DNA of 64,000 bases, from assembly GCF_014066305.1 (NCBI RefSeq), contig NW_023501065.1, positions 558,001-622,000 on the forward strand, read 5' to 3'. This document shows positions 46,882-58,807 of this stretch, one piece after another. A model generated the notes under the pieces. That model worked only from the letters and a program-made list of their open reading frames with translations. It did not search any database and was not told the origin of the DNA. Every line of letters starts with the position of its first letter. The first letter of the stretch is position 1. The position numbers and the translations under genes are program-made. This DNA comes from Letharia columbiana (taxonomy: Eukaryota > Ascomycota > Lecanoromycetes > Lecanorales > Parmeliaceae).

Positions 46882-49183
46882 CTATCCAAACCCCAATCCT
46901 CTCACCTCCACATCGTCTTTCAACGCAAGCTTGACCTCCTCATCGCCTACTCCCAGCCTGACCTTCCCAACCCTGTCACCGCTTCTTCCACCCTCCATCC
47001 CAATCACGCCCGCATCTGCCAACTCCGCTGCGGCGAAACCCATGCCTAACACTCTGGGCACGGCGCCTGCTTTTGCCCCTTTCTTGAGCCCTAGACTCAA
47101 GCCATCCTCTTGGCTTGCGCTCGCAGCACTATCCGTCAACAGAAATTCATGAACATTCGGGAAGTCCGCTGCCATCACTCCTAGCCTTTTCGCCTCCTCT
47201 ACAACATCGCCTAGTATACATTCACTGACTCCGCTTCTTCTTGTGCGTGCTGAAAGGGCTGCAAGAAACAATTTCGCGGCTAGTGGTAAGGCTTTCAGAT
47301 ACTGTTGTAGAGGACTGGATGTCGCCTCATTGATCGCTTGCTTGACTGTTGCAATGGTGACTTTGCCCCCCTTAGACTTCTCATGTGCAAAAGTAGTATT
47401 ATTCTTCTCCTTTCTCCTTGCCAACTTGCTGGGTGTAGCCAGCAGGGGGTCCTCAGCAGCAATGTTCTCAGCTTCAGCGATTTCAACAGCTCGCCGACAG
47501 ATATCTAGAGCACGCCTTGCGTCGCCGCTCACCGCTGCAACTTTTCGACTGGCGAATTGGATGGCGTCTGGGTCGACGATATTGTCTGGGACGTGGGAGA
47601 GGCGGGAGCGGATGATCTCTTGCAATTGTTCATGTGTATACCCTGGGAAGAGTATTCGAGTCAAGCCAAGCCGACTGCTGATCTTGTTGCTCAGTGTCCG
47701 CTCTGGCAAGTCCATGGTATTGGCCACGGCCAGCACGATCAGTCGACTGTGACGCAGGCCAGGCCAATTGAAGAAGTTGTACATGACGCTCTGATTCTTC
47801 GTTACAAGCTGGTCCAGCTCATCCATCAGTACCACACACGGCACTCTCCTCGGACTCGGATGGTCAAACTCTCGTTCCAGCAATCCCAGAGCATGCGATG
47901 CGCTCACCCGTTCCCCCTTCAAGGCCTCCCATAATAGCGAGTAGCTCTGATGTGGATCCGTGACTTTCATACCATTAATCTCGACAAAGATGAAATCATC
48001 CAGCTCCTCCGCCTGCACACTGGCATTCAACTGACTGACGACTTCGCGTACTGTAGCCGTCTTGCCTGTGCCAGGCGTGCCAGAAATGTATATACAAGCG
48101 CCAGAGCCCGCGGAGATGGCTGCTTCGAGGTGGGTGTAAACGGTGTCGAACTCAGCGGTCCGGCAGGGGAGCGTAAGAGGGACGGATGAGACATGGAGAT
48201 TTGTGCGGGCGAGCTGAAAGGGAGAAGATGTGTGGTGCGGGGACAGGATGCGGGTGGACAAAGGTGTAAATGTCAAGGCTTTCTTGATCACTATGCGCTT
48301 GTGCGTTGGGGTGATGAACTTTTGAGGAGTACGCTTTGCTTTCGAGGTTGGAGTTGAGGCTTGACTGAACTTGCGCTTCTTACTCGGAGTTTTGGGCTCG
48401 TCTGGCTCGTTGCTGGGATCCCAATCATCCGCAGGGTCTTCGTTAGCAACATCGCCCCTTTTCCTCTTCCTTGTTGCCTTGGTCTGGTTTTGAACCCGCT
48501 CGATCAATGGCAGTATATCGTCGGCAGAACTGTATATATGTTCCCAATCGAATTCATCGGTGTAGGTAGCTGTCCGAGTATTGCAGCCTCTCCGGCAGAT
48601 GAAGATCTTGCCATAATCTTTTGACGATCGTGGAACCCTCCCAGACGGATACTTGGATTTGAACTTCTCGGCTGAGACGATGGAAGCTCTACCGTTGATT
48701 GAGGTCAAAGGGTTTATGTCCCACGAAGGAGTAATGTAGACTTCGTACTGCCACACACTTAGCCTCGAATACAGCTTGAAGAAATTCCGAACGTACTGGC
48801 AGCGCATCTGTCCTCTTCTTTTCCTTGTTCCTAATCTCCCTCTCGGTAGAAAACCACATGAAATCCGCCGCCTTCTCGCCATCATCGTCCTCCTCAAACG
48901 TGCAGATCATGCCAATCCATGCTTCGTTCGTGCCCTCTGCCTTTAGCAAGACGCAGTCGCCGACCATGCACTGGAAGTCTCCCATGCGGGCTCCCACAAC
49001 GTCTCGCTTATCGCCGGCTCTCTTTGCTGGCTCCTTCGAGTAGATCCATTCCCATGGAAGGTCCTCGAGTCCCAACTCATCGTCCGAGTCTTCTCGCGCG
49101 ACGCCGCCAACGGAAAGGTATTGTCTTGCGCGCTCGGCTTTTGACTTGGTGGTGCTGGTGGGAGAGGACGTTCTGTGAGGCAT
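46882..49183 (-). CDS. ORC1: Origin recognition complex subunit 1
   Basis: Two exons, 49183-48797 and 48747-46882 (49-nt intron), give 750 aa. An N-terminal BAH domain (DFQCMVGDCVLLKAEGTNEA, MICTFEEDDDGEKAADFMWF) is followed by a KRKR-rich linker. The AAA+ module has Walker A GTPGTGKTATVREV, Walker B CVVLMDELDQL, a sensor 1 region VLAVANTMDLPER, and GDARRALDICRRA as sensor 2. A winged-helix-like part lies at the end (LAAKLFLAALSARTRRSG). ORC1 binds origins in the nucleus and with ORC2-6 and Cdc6 loads the MCM helicase. The ATPase residues look intact. Confidence 0.96.
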
Positions 49184-49280
49184 GTTTGCGTATCCGTACG
49201 TCTTCTCAGAAGATCAAGAGTCTCTATTCCAGTATTGCAGCGAAGCGATACATGTGTTCGACCACTAAGGGCTTGGGGTA

Positions 49281-49293
49281 ACGCGCCGACGCG
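49281..49293. promoter_or_regulatory. Two ACGCG (MCB-like) motifs upstream of ORC1
   Basis: ACGCG occurs twice, at 49281-49285 and 49289-49293, about 98-110 bp before the ORC1 ATG. This is the core of the MBF/MCB element that drives G1/S transcription of replication genes in yeasts. A role here is inferred from motif and target only; the same 307-bp spacer also serves the divergent gene at 49491. Confidence 0.4.
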
Positions 49294-49490
49294 GCACGCT
49301 AATGCAAGCACTTTTCATTTTCGTGATTCTGCCAAGACCCGAGACCACACACTGTTCCGGGCGGAGAACCATATTCAACGTGGAGTCGAGAACCTTTCAA
49401 CTCCTCAAATCTTCACTTTTTTGACAGCTTGCCCGGCCAGCGCAACGGCACGAGAGTCTATAGGAGGGAAAAAAGAATCTCTACAATGCT

Positions 49491-50169
49491 ATGACTAGGG
49501 GACAATGGCTATTAGCCGTATGGGCTGCACGGTCCCGTCCTGCACTTGCCTTGAGAGCCAAAGGGCGTTCAGCTTTTGCCACCAAGCCGGATGATATCAA
49601 GCCCGAAGCCTCCCAAAAGACCCGCTCTCGCATCGTCCGCATCACTTCCCGCTTGCCTAAGTTTTTGCAGGGCTACACTACGCCATTGATCAATGCACCC
49701 CTGACTCACATATCTGCATTTCTGCTCCTCCATGAATTGACTGCCGTCATCCCGCTCTTTGGACTGGCCGCAACGTTTCACTACACAAGATGGATGCCTC
49801 CATTCGTCGGCGAAGGGAAGTGGGTCAGTGATGGGGTCGAGAAATTTGGGAACTATTTCAGGAAGAAGGGGTGGCTGGGTGAAGAGGGCAAGGCTAGGAG
49901 GTATAGGTGGTGGGGACGGGGCGAAGGAGGGACCAGGATTGTTGTTGAGTATGTCGGCCTTACCATTGCAAATTACATTGTACGAACCGGTCTGGGGTTT
50001 CTATAGCTGACCAAATTAAAGGTTCGCCACAGCATATGCAATTACAAAGGCGTTGTTGCCACTCAGATTGATCCTTAGTGTCTGGGCAACACCCTGGTTT
50101 GCCAGGGCTGCCATTGTGCCGTCCACCAATTTGATTAGGAGAATATTCACAAGGAGGAAAAAGAAGTAG
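49491..50169 (+). CDS. Small mitochondrial inner-membrane-type protein (resembles fungal MRX11)
   Basis: Two exons, 49491-49948 and 50022-50169, give 201 aa. The N-terminus (MTRGQWLLAVWAARSRPALA) is basic with no acids, as in mitochondrial presequences. A conserved core reads LPKFLQGYTTPLINAPLTHI followed by a hydrophobic helix (SAFLLLHELTAVIPLFGLAA). A second helix (TKALLPLRLILSVWATPWFA) is supplied by exon 2, and the tail is very basic (TRRKKK). I recall similar fungal proteins grouped with yeast MRX11/YPL041C, linked to the mitochondrial expression system, but I am not certain. No enzyme motif is seen. Confidence 0.6.
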
Positions 50170-51576
50170 CAATGCTGATGGTAGCTTGGATAGCATCACA
50201 TGGCGATAAAAAGATGTCTGCCCTTTCGCAAATTGTACAAGTCCTTAGGAGGTTTGTTCTCCGGGATTGCCGTGTAGCTGGGTAGTTGCAACCGGAGTTC
50301 ATCTACTCATCGAACCTGCTGCAATGTTCTGCTGCTGTGAGGTCCCCGCTCGGTAATCACGACACACTTTTATGCGATATATACATGGCAGCTTCATGAC
50401 TGTTGCACCATTATGATCAGAGATATTAGCCTTCTGCGCTGCCAAATCGTGAAAGAGCTCGCGGATTGCATCCACCAGTACCATAATGGAATCTATGGCC
50501 ATCTCGGGATGTTACGATGCCGGCTACTAATAACCCCAGTCACATTCATCTGGCTAGGATTCAATTTCTTACAACGTACTTGATTTTTTTACGGGACAGA
50601 CGAATGCAAGTATCCGCTCAAATTGCTAGCAGTACACGTCACACTCTCAGAATTGCCAGCCAATTGATCTGAGACTCTGTGGAAAGCGGTTTGCCCAGCA
50701 TTCACCCTCAGCATTCACCCTCAGCATCTGAAATCACCGTCGACGTTCATTCCCTTGGTGGCTACAACATCCGCTTTCACCACTACATTTTACACAAATA
50801 ACCCGGCAACTTTACTTCTCTGCCACCACCATCCGTACATTTCCCACGCAACCTTTCCAGACCTGCTCACACTCCTAGGCTTTGGGTTCGAGGTTCCAAT
50901 GAGAGCAATTAATGCATAAGTGAGAGCGGAGTTCGCATCATTATCCGCAGCAACTATAAGGCTTCACTGGTCGAGCTGGCCTGTGCTCGAAAAGTTTCCC
51001 GTTCTAATCTGTGATCGCTGTTTGTTACCCTCATCAATATCATTCAAGCTTAAATCTTGAACGGAGAAGTGAAAGCTCACTTTACTTTACGCCAAAACCT
51101 GCAGTGACATCCGCGCTTCACTGTACGAGTCGGTTTGTTTTCCAAACTCATTTCTTCAGTGCTGTGACGCTAACTTGTCAGTCTCAATCTTTGTCACCCA
51201 AGCTGAGATCTGAGCGAGCAAGCAAGCGCCAACTTCACTCCAACATCTGCAGTAACATTGGCGCTTCCTATTGGAGCTGATACGATCTCGGAAGCCACTC
51301 ATCCAAAAGCGTGACACCTACCTGGCCGCTTCGAAGCGTACCTTTTAACATCAATCATCTCAATACAAGCCTAACATTTCCGATTGTTTGTCTGGTCCAA
51401 GCAACTCCAGAAGTGTATCTTCTATTACCTGAACTCAAGTACCTCCAAGCAAAGGATTGCCAAGAGGCCTTTTGCAGAGACTTCGTCGGGTTTGACCACA
51501 TCACTATACTGTTGGATTTCATCATCTTGGGATCTCGTTCTCCGGTTTACATCAACACTGAGCAACTTCACACAAT
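50170..51576. other. Long intergenic or 5' leader region, about 1.4 kb
   Basis: No gene supported. A 14-bp unit (ATTCACCCTCAGC-type) is directly duplicated near 50700-50728. The plus-strand frames at 51311-51767 overlap the next gene in other frames and look like shadows. Part of this may be a long 5' leader of the gene at 51577. Confidence 0.5.
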
Positions 51577-54172
51577 ATGTCACCAACCGAACCCTCCGAC
51601 GAGCCCTGGCATGTGGTGGATCGTCGCACGCGGAAGAATCAGGCTCTGTTACAAGCAGGGCCCAGTGGCAGAGCTTCGCCAAAAACTCAGCTTCCATCAC
51701 AGACAGCTTCAAACGGCCAAGGTCTATCGAGATACCAGCCTGCATCCCAGATAGTTCCCAAGGATAGTGATTCACAGAACCCTCAATTTCCCACACGGCC
51801 AGCCCCTACCTTTCCGAGCTTATCAAATTCTCAGTTTGTGCTGTCGTCAGCTCCCAATGGCCGTGTCCCGTCCAAAATCCAGGCTCACTCAAAATCAGCT
51901 CCGAAGCAGAAGGAAGACATCCCGTATGAGATCAAGAATGCGAGGGAGTGGGACCCGAAGAGACGACTGCAAGCTGACTCCTCATCTGAGAGCTCTGACG
52001 ATGACGATTACTACGATTCAGATTATGATGAAAGCCAGCAAGTTTTCGGAGATGGCTCCCGGACCATGGCAGACGATGTGTTTCAGCCTGTGACCAACAA
52101 AGGCTCCCAATCCAATGCACGTTCTCATGGGCGACCGCCAGCTCAACTCAAACCCTACCCTCACCGCAAGCCCTCAGGTCAGCGTCGAGCACATCGGCGG
52201 GTCAATTTCAACTACAACAAAGATAACCTAGCTAGGGCCGCCTTCCGGAAGAGACTAGACCCTACAGGAACATTCATGCTACCCAAAGACTGCTCTGAAA
52301 TTGAGCCGAATCAAAAGAGAATGTACGATATGTTCGACGAGATCGGGGTTCGTCTGCGATCGTTCATCCGCCCACCTCAGCACGCCAAGGATCGTGAGCT
52401 TCTTCTGTGGGGAGACGCTCGTCAAATTCAGGCCACCAAAGCCGAGCTTCAAGGGCTTGTCAATCGTTTCATTGGCTTTCCGCAAAAGTCAGCCAAGGAA
52501 AAATTCGCCAGGGAGACATCAAGTATAGGTGATCAGTATCACCGATCGAATAAGAAGATGCAGAAGGAGACAAAGATTCTAGAGTTCCAACAAGTGCCAG
52601 CAGAAGACCGGATCTTCCCATATACAGGTACTTTTCTATGGCCAATCGACGAGGTACGGCCGGAAGATATTCTAGGTTCGAGCTTGGAGGCATTCGATCC
52701 CATTCGCTTCCAATACCAATGCCACATCGTCTTCGATAACAAACTTTCATCCTTCAGGATCTTCAGCGACAAAGAAGAGTCTGTGAAAAGGACTATGGAT
52801 CGTATTGAAGGGACGAAGAGAGAGTACGTTGCAAAGATCGCCCAACCTGATATAATAGTTCTGGTAGAGCCACCAAATCCATCAGCGATCAGGAAAGATG
52901 TCAAGGTACTTCCTGCCTCCCTCAGCGATCCGAAGATAGCCATGAGCATGATTCCTGTGTTGACGGGGAGTACACTGGACCGGGAGGCTCGCAAAGAATG
53001 GCTTAATGAGAGTAATGAATTGACGATGAAGAACAATCGCCGCATGGAGCTATCACTACGGAAATGCATTGGATATCTACCTCACTACCGTGGTCTGGTC
53101 CGAATGCGCATTCAATTTGGGACATTCGCATTGAAAGTATTCCGTTGGAAGGAAGGGGCAGATTCCATTCCCTTTGAAGATTTCATGAATAATACGACTA
53201 TGTCAGAGACGAAGGGCGTAATGATTAGAGAGTAAGCCAACCTCTGAATATATTCCAGTGCTTTACTTATCTTGATATCTAGTCTACAAATTAAGAAAGA
53301 CGCAACGACGATCATAGCCCAAGTCCAAAAGGCCACCGATCTTTTCCTACCGATGGACAGCTCCAGCACTTCTCTTGAAGAGGTTGTGCCGTCCTTCAGC
53401 GCTTGCTTCGAATTCAGGAACCCGAATAGCCCATCAATGAACTTCACGCTCGAAATGAGCAGTACTTCCGCGGCTCCAACCATCTACGAAAAAGTCCAAG
53501 AGCTGTGGATAAGGACGGATCGTCGAGGCATTGCGGTTCCTTTGGAAGCATTCATGGTTAGACTTGATAGGTATGTTATCCAGATTTCGCCCCCAAACGC
53601 CTTACTGACAGGTTGACAGTGGGGTTTCTTGGAAGCTTAACGTCTCTTCCGAAAACAGTATCGACTCCAGTCGAATCAATCCTCAAATGATAGAATTCGC
53701 GGAGAGTGTCAAGCTATCGAAGATTCCAAAGGCCAGGACTGAGCTCACTGGCCAAAAAGTGTTCACATGGAAGAAAGATCTCTCAGGCATTATGCAGCCC
53801 TCGACATTCCAGCAAAAGACAGCTATGAGATATCGACTAGCCCATCAACCTGAGTGGGAGTTCGAGCTTGCCCGGTACGACAACTATGGTGATCCAAAGA
53901 ACGAAAACGTCCCGGCGGAGACGAATTGGGGCGCTTCACTATATAACACAAACTGGGACTCCATTCTCAGGCTCAATTCCACCTTAAGCATTGGTGAAGC
54001 AGCTAGATGGGACCCAAACCTCGAGACTTTCTTTCCGTCGAGACCTGGCACTGTCGATATGGAAGGAGTGGGAGGAGCGGATCCTCGGGTGATAGATTTC
54101 TTAAAGAATGTGGAAGTCGTCACCAAATTCATTGACTGCATCAAGAAAGAGCTGCCCCATCTCAGAGGGTAG
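51577..54172 (+). CDS. Large fungal orphan protein (DUF7905-like)
   Basis: Three exons (51577-53231, 53283-53570, 53620-54172) give 831 aa. The first ~200 residues are low complexity with an acidic stretch (SSESSDDDDYYDSDYDES). A structured part begins near DMFDEIGVRLRSFIRPPQHA with KH-like features (LLWGDARQIQATKAELQGLV), then IFPYTGTFLWPIDEVRPEDI. A later globular part holds CIGYLPHYRGLVRMRIQFGTF, then, after exon 2, WEFELARYDNYG. I recall similar architecture in ascomycete proteins annotated DUF7905, without known function; an RNA-binding role through the KH-like part is a guess. Splice phases agree at both joins. Confidence 0.7.
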
Positions 54173-54295
54173 GTCGGCGGCTGGTAAATAGACATGACGA
54201 TTCACATCAAATCCCGGAGGAGATGGTAAGTCCGGATTTGGCTCAGGCGTTGGCTTTAGATTAGCACATCAAATATCACTTGACATGCAGCATCT

Positions 54296-55231
54296 TCACG
54301 TGCCACCGTCGTCTCCACTATTGCTGCTTTCGCTAACTACTTTCTGTCGTAAAACTACAAGTACACCCAGTCAGCCACTTTGCAACCATTTCCTCCTCCC
54401 TTCAACCAAAAATATGAAAGCAACGAGCGTGCACTCACCATCTTCGACAACACTCAAATTCCCCTGCTTCCCCTGCACGATCCTCTCAAGATCCTGCAGG
54501 TTCCTCCCCAGCTCCTCGACTTTCCGTGAATAGAACTCGCGCGCAGCTGGTGGTGTCTGGATGTAATTGAGATCAGTTCGGATACTCCTCCCAACACCTG
54601 TGTGGTCGGTCGACAGACCTTCTCAACGTAGAAGCCCGTTCCGATATCCACTAGGACCGCATCTGTAGATGCCAGTTTGCCGGGGACGTAGAGTGAGGGT
54701 GTCAGAGGGACGAGGATGGGTGTGCCTGTGGTGGACCGGCTCTCATCAGCATTCGTGCCTCCCATCCCTCTGCGCTCTTTCTTTCCTTCCTCCCCACCAT
54801 CCTCATCTCGGACCTCCCCATCTCCCTGCCCTCCTCTCCATCAATCTGTACCAATTACCTACTCCCGACGATCCCGCCCGATCCCCTTTCCCCTTCCCCT
54901 TCCCCCTCCCCGTCCCTCACAACAACAAAAAAGAAACCCAACCTACCCTCATCTCTCCCCAACCCATCCCGAACACTGACGCCACAGTCCCTGAACTTCC
55001 CCTGCGCGGCCTTGAGCCGACTGAATGATGTTGTCATATGCTGCAGTTCTTGCGTGAGCTGGTTTTTCACGTTGTTGAGTTGGGCCGTGGGGAGGGAGGA
55101 GAGGTCGACTGTTTGTTGTTATCAGCTGGGAAACGTGTGGGATGTGGTGGAGGGGTCTATTTGGAGGAACGTGTTGGAGAGTGCGGTGGGGGCGTACTGG
55201 TTTGAGGTTGGGATTGAGTGGTTGATGCCAT
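54296..55231 (-). CDS. PFD5: Prefoldin subunit 5
   Basis: Five exons (55231-55198, 55108-54947, 54725-54619, 54556-54439, 54354-54296) sum to 480 nt, 159 aa. The alpha-type prefoldin layout is clear: first helix LPTAQLNNVKNQLTQELQHM, then SFSRLKAAQGKFRDC, the beta hairpin PILVPLTPSLYVPGKL and VLVDIGTGFYVEK, and the second helix EFYSRKVEELGRNLQDLERI ending SVVEDVLRQKV. Prefoldin 5 (Gim5) is part of the cytosolic hexamer that hands nascent actin and tubulin to the CCT chaperonin. Four introns in 159 codons is dense. The gene lies tail to tail with the DUF7905-like gene, 123 bp apart. Confidence 0.9.
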
Positions 55232-55595
55232 GTTGTTGCTGAAGGGAGGTGGGGGGGAGGGGGGTGCTGAAGGAGTTTGGAAATGGGGGTTCTTTGGCGG
55301 AGCGGAGGGACCTCGGCTGGGTGCCATTTTGGCCAAATTTGGTGTTGGTTTTTGTGGGCCGTTGATATCATCATAACTTCGTACGTTGTCGAACCATCAT
55401 CTACTCAATGCATTTGCTTACATCCATCGAATGGAACGTTCTCATCATGTGCATTGACTTAAAATCTTCTGAATTTTTTTACAATTTGGGTATCAAGTCT
55501 CGCAGCGTTGCATCTATCAAAGTTTCTGACTGTCTTCCGCCGTCTTAATTGTAGAATTTATCAAGGAGGACAAAGAATTTGTTCCTAAGTCTCTG
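55232..55595. other. Intergenic, about 0.36 kb
   Basis: Prefoldin promoter and 3' end of the permease gene. No gene supported. Confidence 0.5.
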
Positions 55596-58082
55596 TCAGT
55601 ATCGATTCACTTCACCCCAAATTCTGTCTGCTGACTTTGAAGGCGTCGGCACATAATCTCTAGTGTATTCTTCTATCACATCAACGTCCTTCAATAGGTC
55701 AACAGCATTGGGCTCTAGCCATCGCGTCTTCTTATAAAATTTCCAGAAAATGAAGAGGACCGGGAAGACACCAATCATTGTATACGAAAAGAGGAATGTT
55801 GGAATGCTCCACTGTCCGGGCAGAAATACGGTATAGCCTCCAACAAAGGTCATGACGAAACAACCGGAGAGCGCGTACCATGCGAGGTAAGGCTGGAACC
55901 GGCCTTTATAGGGCAGAGAATCTCTTGATAGGCCTTGAGCATCGCAAGCCTTCTTGAAGCGGATAAAGGTGAAGGACATAACCGAGAAATTGATCAGTTG
56001 AGATGCGGTGACCTGATATATCTCAGCCTGGAGCAATACTTAGGCATAACCCATACAACATACCAAATTGACGAACCATTGCAGCACCACTGCCGCTCCA
56101 GACTGGTGATTGTGGAGTCAGCATTACTCTTTCGGGAGGTTTTTTGAATCGCGAGACATGTCTTAGGAGCACAGAACTCTCTGGACATGCTTGACGACTC
56201 ATAAGACTGCATGAATGGGGAAGAGTTGCCTCGGAAATTATAACGTACGCTGACCTGCAGGAAGCTCAGCAAGCTCAGCGCCAGCACCAATAACACACAA
56301 TATACCGGAACGCCACTCCTCGTACACCTAGTGAATATCTTTGGCGCCTTGCCTTCCAGTGCCAATCCAAGGAGACTTCGACTCGCACAGTACACATAGC
56401 TGTTGCCTGCACTGAACGCTGCCGACAGAACGAGCGCATTGACAATATCTGGCAGCACTTTGATACCAAGGCGATTCATAGCGACCACGTACGGACTTGC
56501 TGCTGCTCCAGGTTCCGAACTTGTAAATGCATCTACAAGCTCTGGATCATTGTACGGTACATTGATTCCTACAGCCAGGCTACCGAGCACAAAAAAGGCC
56601 ATCAATCGTGCAAAGACCTTGTTGTACGCCCTCGGCATCACTACCCGTGGATTTTCGGCCTCGCCTGCCGCCATGGAGACATAATCGGGACCGGCGACAG
56701 TGAAACTTGCTTGGATGAGGCATTGCAGAAATCCAAGAAAGCGGCCAAGTGAGCCTGTCTTATAAAGCTCGGCGAACGATCCAGGATTCTTCCAGTAGCG
56801 AAAGCCGAAACGGTCGTGGTTTGGATTGCCACCAAGCATGGTGATGAAGGTGTAGGCAATGAGGCCGACAATGAGTGTTACTTTGCCTAGGGCAAGCCAG
56901 AACTCAGATTCGCCGTACCATTTCACCGCAAAAACATTGATAAATCTTATCTCGAGCTATTAGCGATTCGATTTCCCTATGTCGAAAGGAGCATGTACCC
57001 ATATAGGACGATGATGATGGCAATGATCCCGCCTGTTGGGACGGCGTCACTCCAATAATGGATGATGAGATTACAAGCGACGACTTCAAACGGGACGAGC
57101 ATGGCTTCGAAGACGAAGAAATTGTATCCTGCAGCGACACCGAAGGCTTCGTCGACGTATCGGCCAGCAAAGCGGATGAAGGGGGAGGATATGGGAAGGT
57201 AAGTGACCATTTCAGCCATAGCTAAACAGTCATTTTGTCAGCATTTCATGTGATATTGAGGAACACGCTGCTTTTGCGAATTCCAATATTGGGCTGTATC
57301 TTCAGGTCTCGCCGGTCATAGGGCCATGTTTTACGGATTCGAGTTCACAGACGTCCTTTCTGATTTCTTCCGATAGTCAAGCTACCGAAGAATCGGTGGG
57401 AGCGATCTCATCGTCTAAGTCCAACGGGCACCCTCACACTCACGACGAACAGAAGAGAAAGTGGGTTTCGTACAAATCGTGACACATAATATGAATGTAC
57501 ACCTAGATCACAGGTTGATAAGATACGGAGTCTTCCTGTTTTAAAGACAGGGGTCCAAGAAGGTACGCTCCCTCTTCCATCCAACGTCTGTGAAGTGTGT
57601 CCTCTGGGATGTTCCTAACAATCTTTTTCGAGTCGACAGGGATGGAGGACTTACCAGAAGGCGAATGCGATGAAGAGTGACCCTGGACCACCCTGAACGA
57701 GACCGTGACCTGTTCTCGCAGTCGGCAACCTTCGGATTGCATTGGTGTGAGCTCGACGCACCTATCTGCACATAGAGCGCTGTTCCAATTGTCCTGTGCA
57801 AAAGGAGCAATCCTCAGCATCCGTCTTCCACGAAAGTAGCGTTTTCTTCTTCACATACCCTCCAATTCCAATCAGCTGTATATGCCTTGGCTTCAGCTTG
57901 CGGTGCGTGCTATCGAATAAGGGCTTGTTGGAGTCATGCGAGCTGGGCGAAGATGTTCTGACTTCCTCGTCGACACCGTGCGCGACGGGTGGTGCGTCCA
58001 TACCATGTGTCTCGTCCTTCTCGTTGTTATGGATCGAAGGCACGTCGGCCATGGTGGGGCGATCGAGGCCAATCGAGGCCAT
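55596..58082 (-). CDS. Amino-acid permease (fungal YAT family)
   Basis: Eight exons (58082-57859, 57793-57762, 57709-57655, 57502-57474, 57221-56999, 56945-56249, 56102-56064, 56012-55596) sum to 1716 nt, 571 aa. The N-terminal cytosolic part has the family entry motif KPRHIQLIGIGGTIGTALYV, then GLVQGGPGSLFIAFAFW. Further blocks are AEMVTYLPISSPFIRFAGRYVD, GGNPNHDRFGFRYWKNPG and WFVNLVTASQLINF. About twelve hydrophobic segments are visible. It should import amino acids through the plasma membrane with protons; substrate unknown. A 29-nt micro-exon (57502-57474) encodes WCTFILCVTIS with its neighbours; without it the reading frame cannot be carried from FAFW to MAEMV. One intron (56248-56103) is introner-like. 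Confidence 0.88.
56103..56248 (-). mobile_element. Introner-like intron (permease gene)
   Basis: A 146-nt intron, GTACGT..CAG. The 5' part reads ACTCTTCCCCATTC, the core TAAGACATGTCTCGCGATTC, preceded by a related half GTCTTATGAGTCGTC. The 3' branch region is AATGCTGACTCC. Confidence 0.65.
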
Positions 58083-58807
58083 GGCGGGGTCGAGGTCAGT
58101 CAGACGGACGCTGAGGCCCAGGAGGGAGAGGAGTGACTAGTTAAAGAATGTAGGAGAGTTGAATAAGGTAGGTGTGCGAAGAACGGCCATGTCGTTCATA
58201 CTCGTAAGGTCGGTGCAAAGAAACGGTCAGTTGACCAGGACAGTTTGGGGGACAGGGTCCAGGGGTCCAGGGGTCCAGGATGTTTTCGTACCACTGGCCA
58301 TTCGCACCATCGGAAATCAAGGGCTTACAGACTCAGGAAAGGAAAACAGTTGTCCTGCCATTAAGGTTTCTTGGTTTGATGATTTATTACATTCATTGCT
58401 AGGTGGCTGCCATCTAATTATGGCGGCAAGTTCAGAATTGAAAATGCATGGGATGGATCTCTCGGGATGTATCTTGCTAGATTACCTTAGGAATCTGTAC
58501 CTAAGTATCACTTCAAGCTACCGTTGGGCGGCAGCGGAATGCGAATGAAGACAGGATGCGCTTCACGCGGCTCATAACGACTTGACGGCATCGTGTTGGT
58601 TAGCATGCGATAGGCACAATGTGTTTCAAGTCTTTGGGATCTGTGTTATTGCCTCCCCACATTCATCCCCCACTTCTTTCCACGTTACTTTGGCATATCC
58701 CAAATTCTGATTCATACATCAATGTTAGACTCTTGAGCGTTCGAGCTTGCTATGCACTTTGCCTATCCTCACAGTCTTCCTGAGAACGTCTCGCTCCTTC
58801 ATGCAAC
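58083..58807. other. Intergenic, about 0.7 kb
   Basis: Divergent upstream region between the permease and the peptidase-like gene. Contains a triple GGTCCAGG-type direct repeat near 58256-58280. The 129-codon plus-strand frame here (58159-58548) has no motif. Confidence 0.5.

Noticed and set aside
51311..51796. Plus- and minus-strand frames of 120-147 codons upstream of the DUF7905-like gene
   Set aside because: They overlap that gene's start in other frames and show no motif or codon bias.
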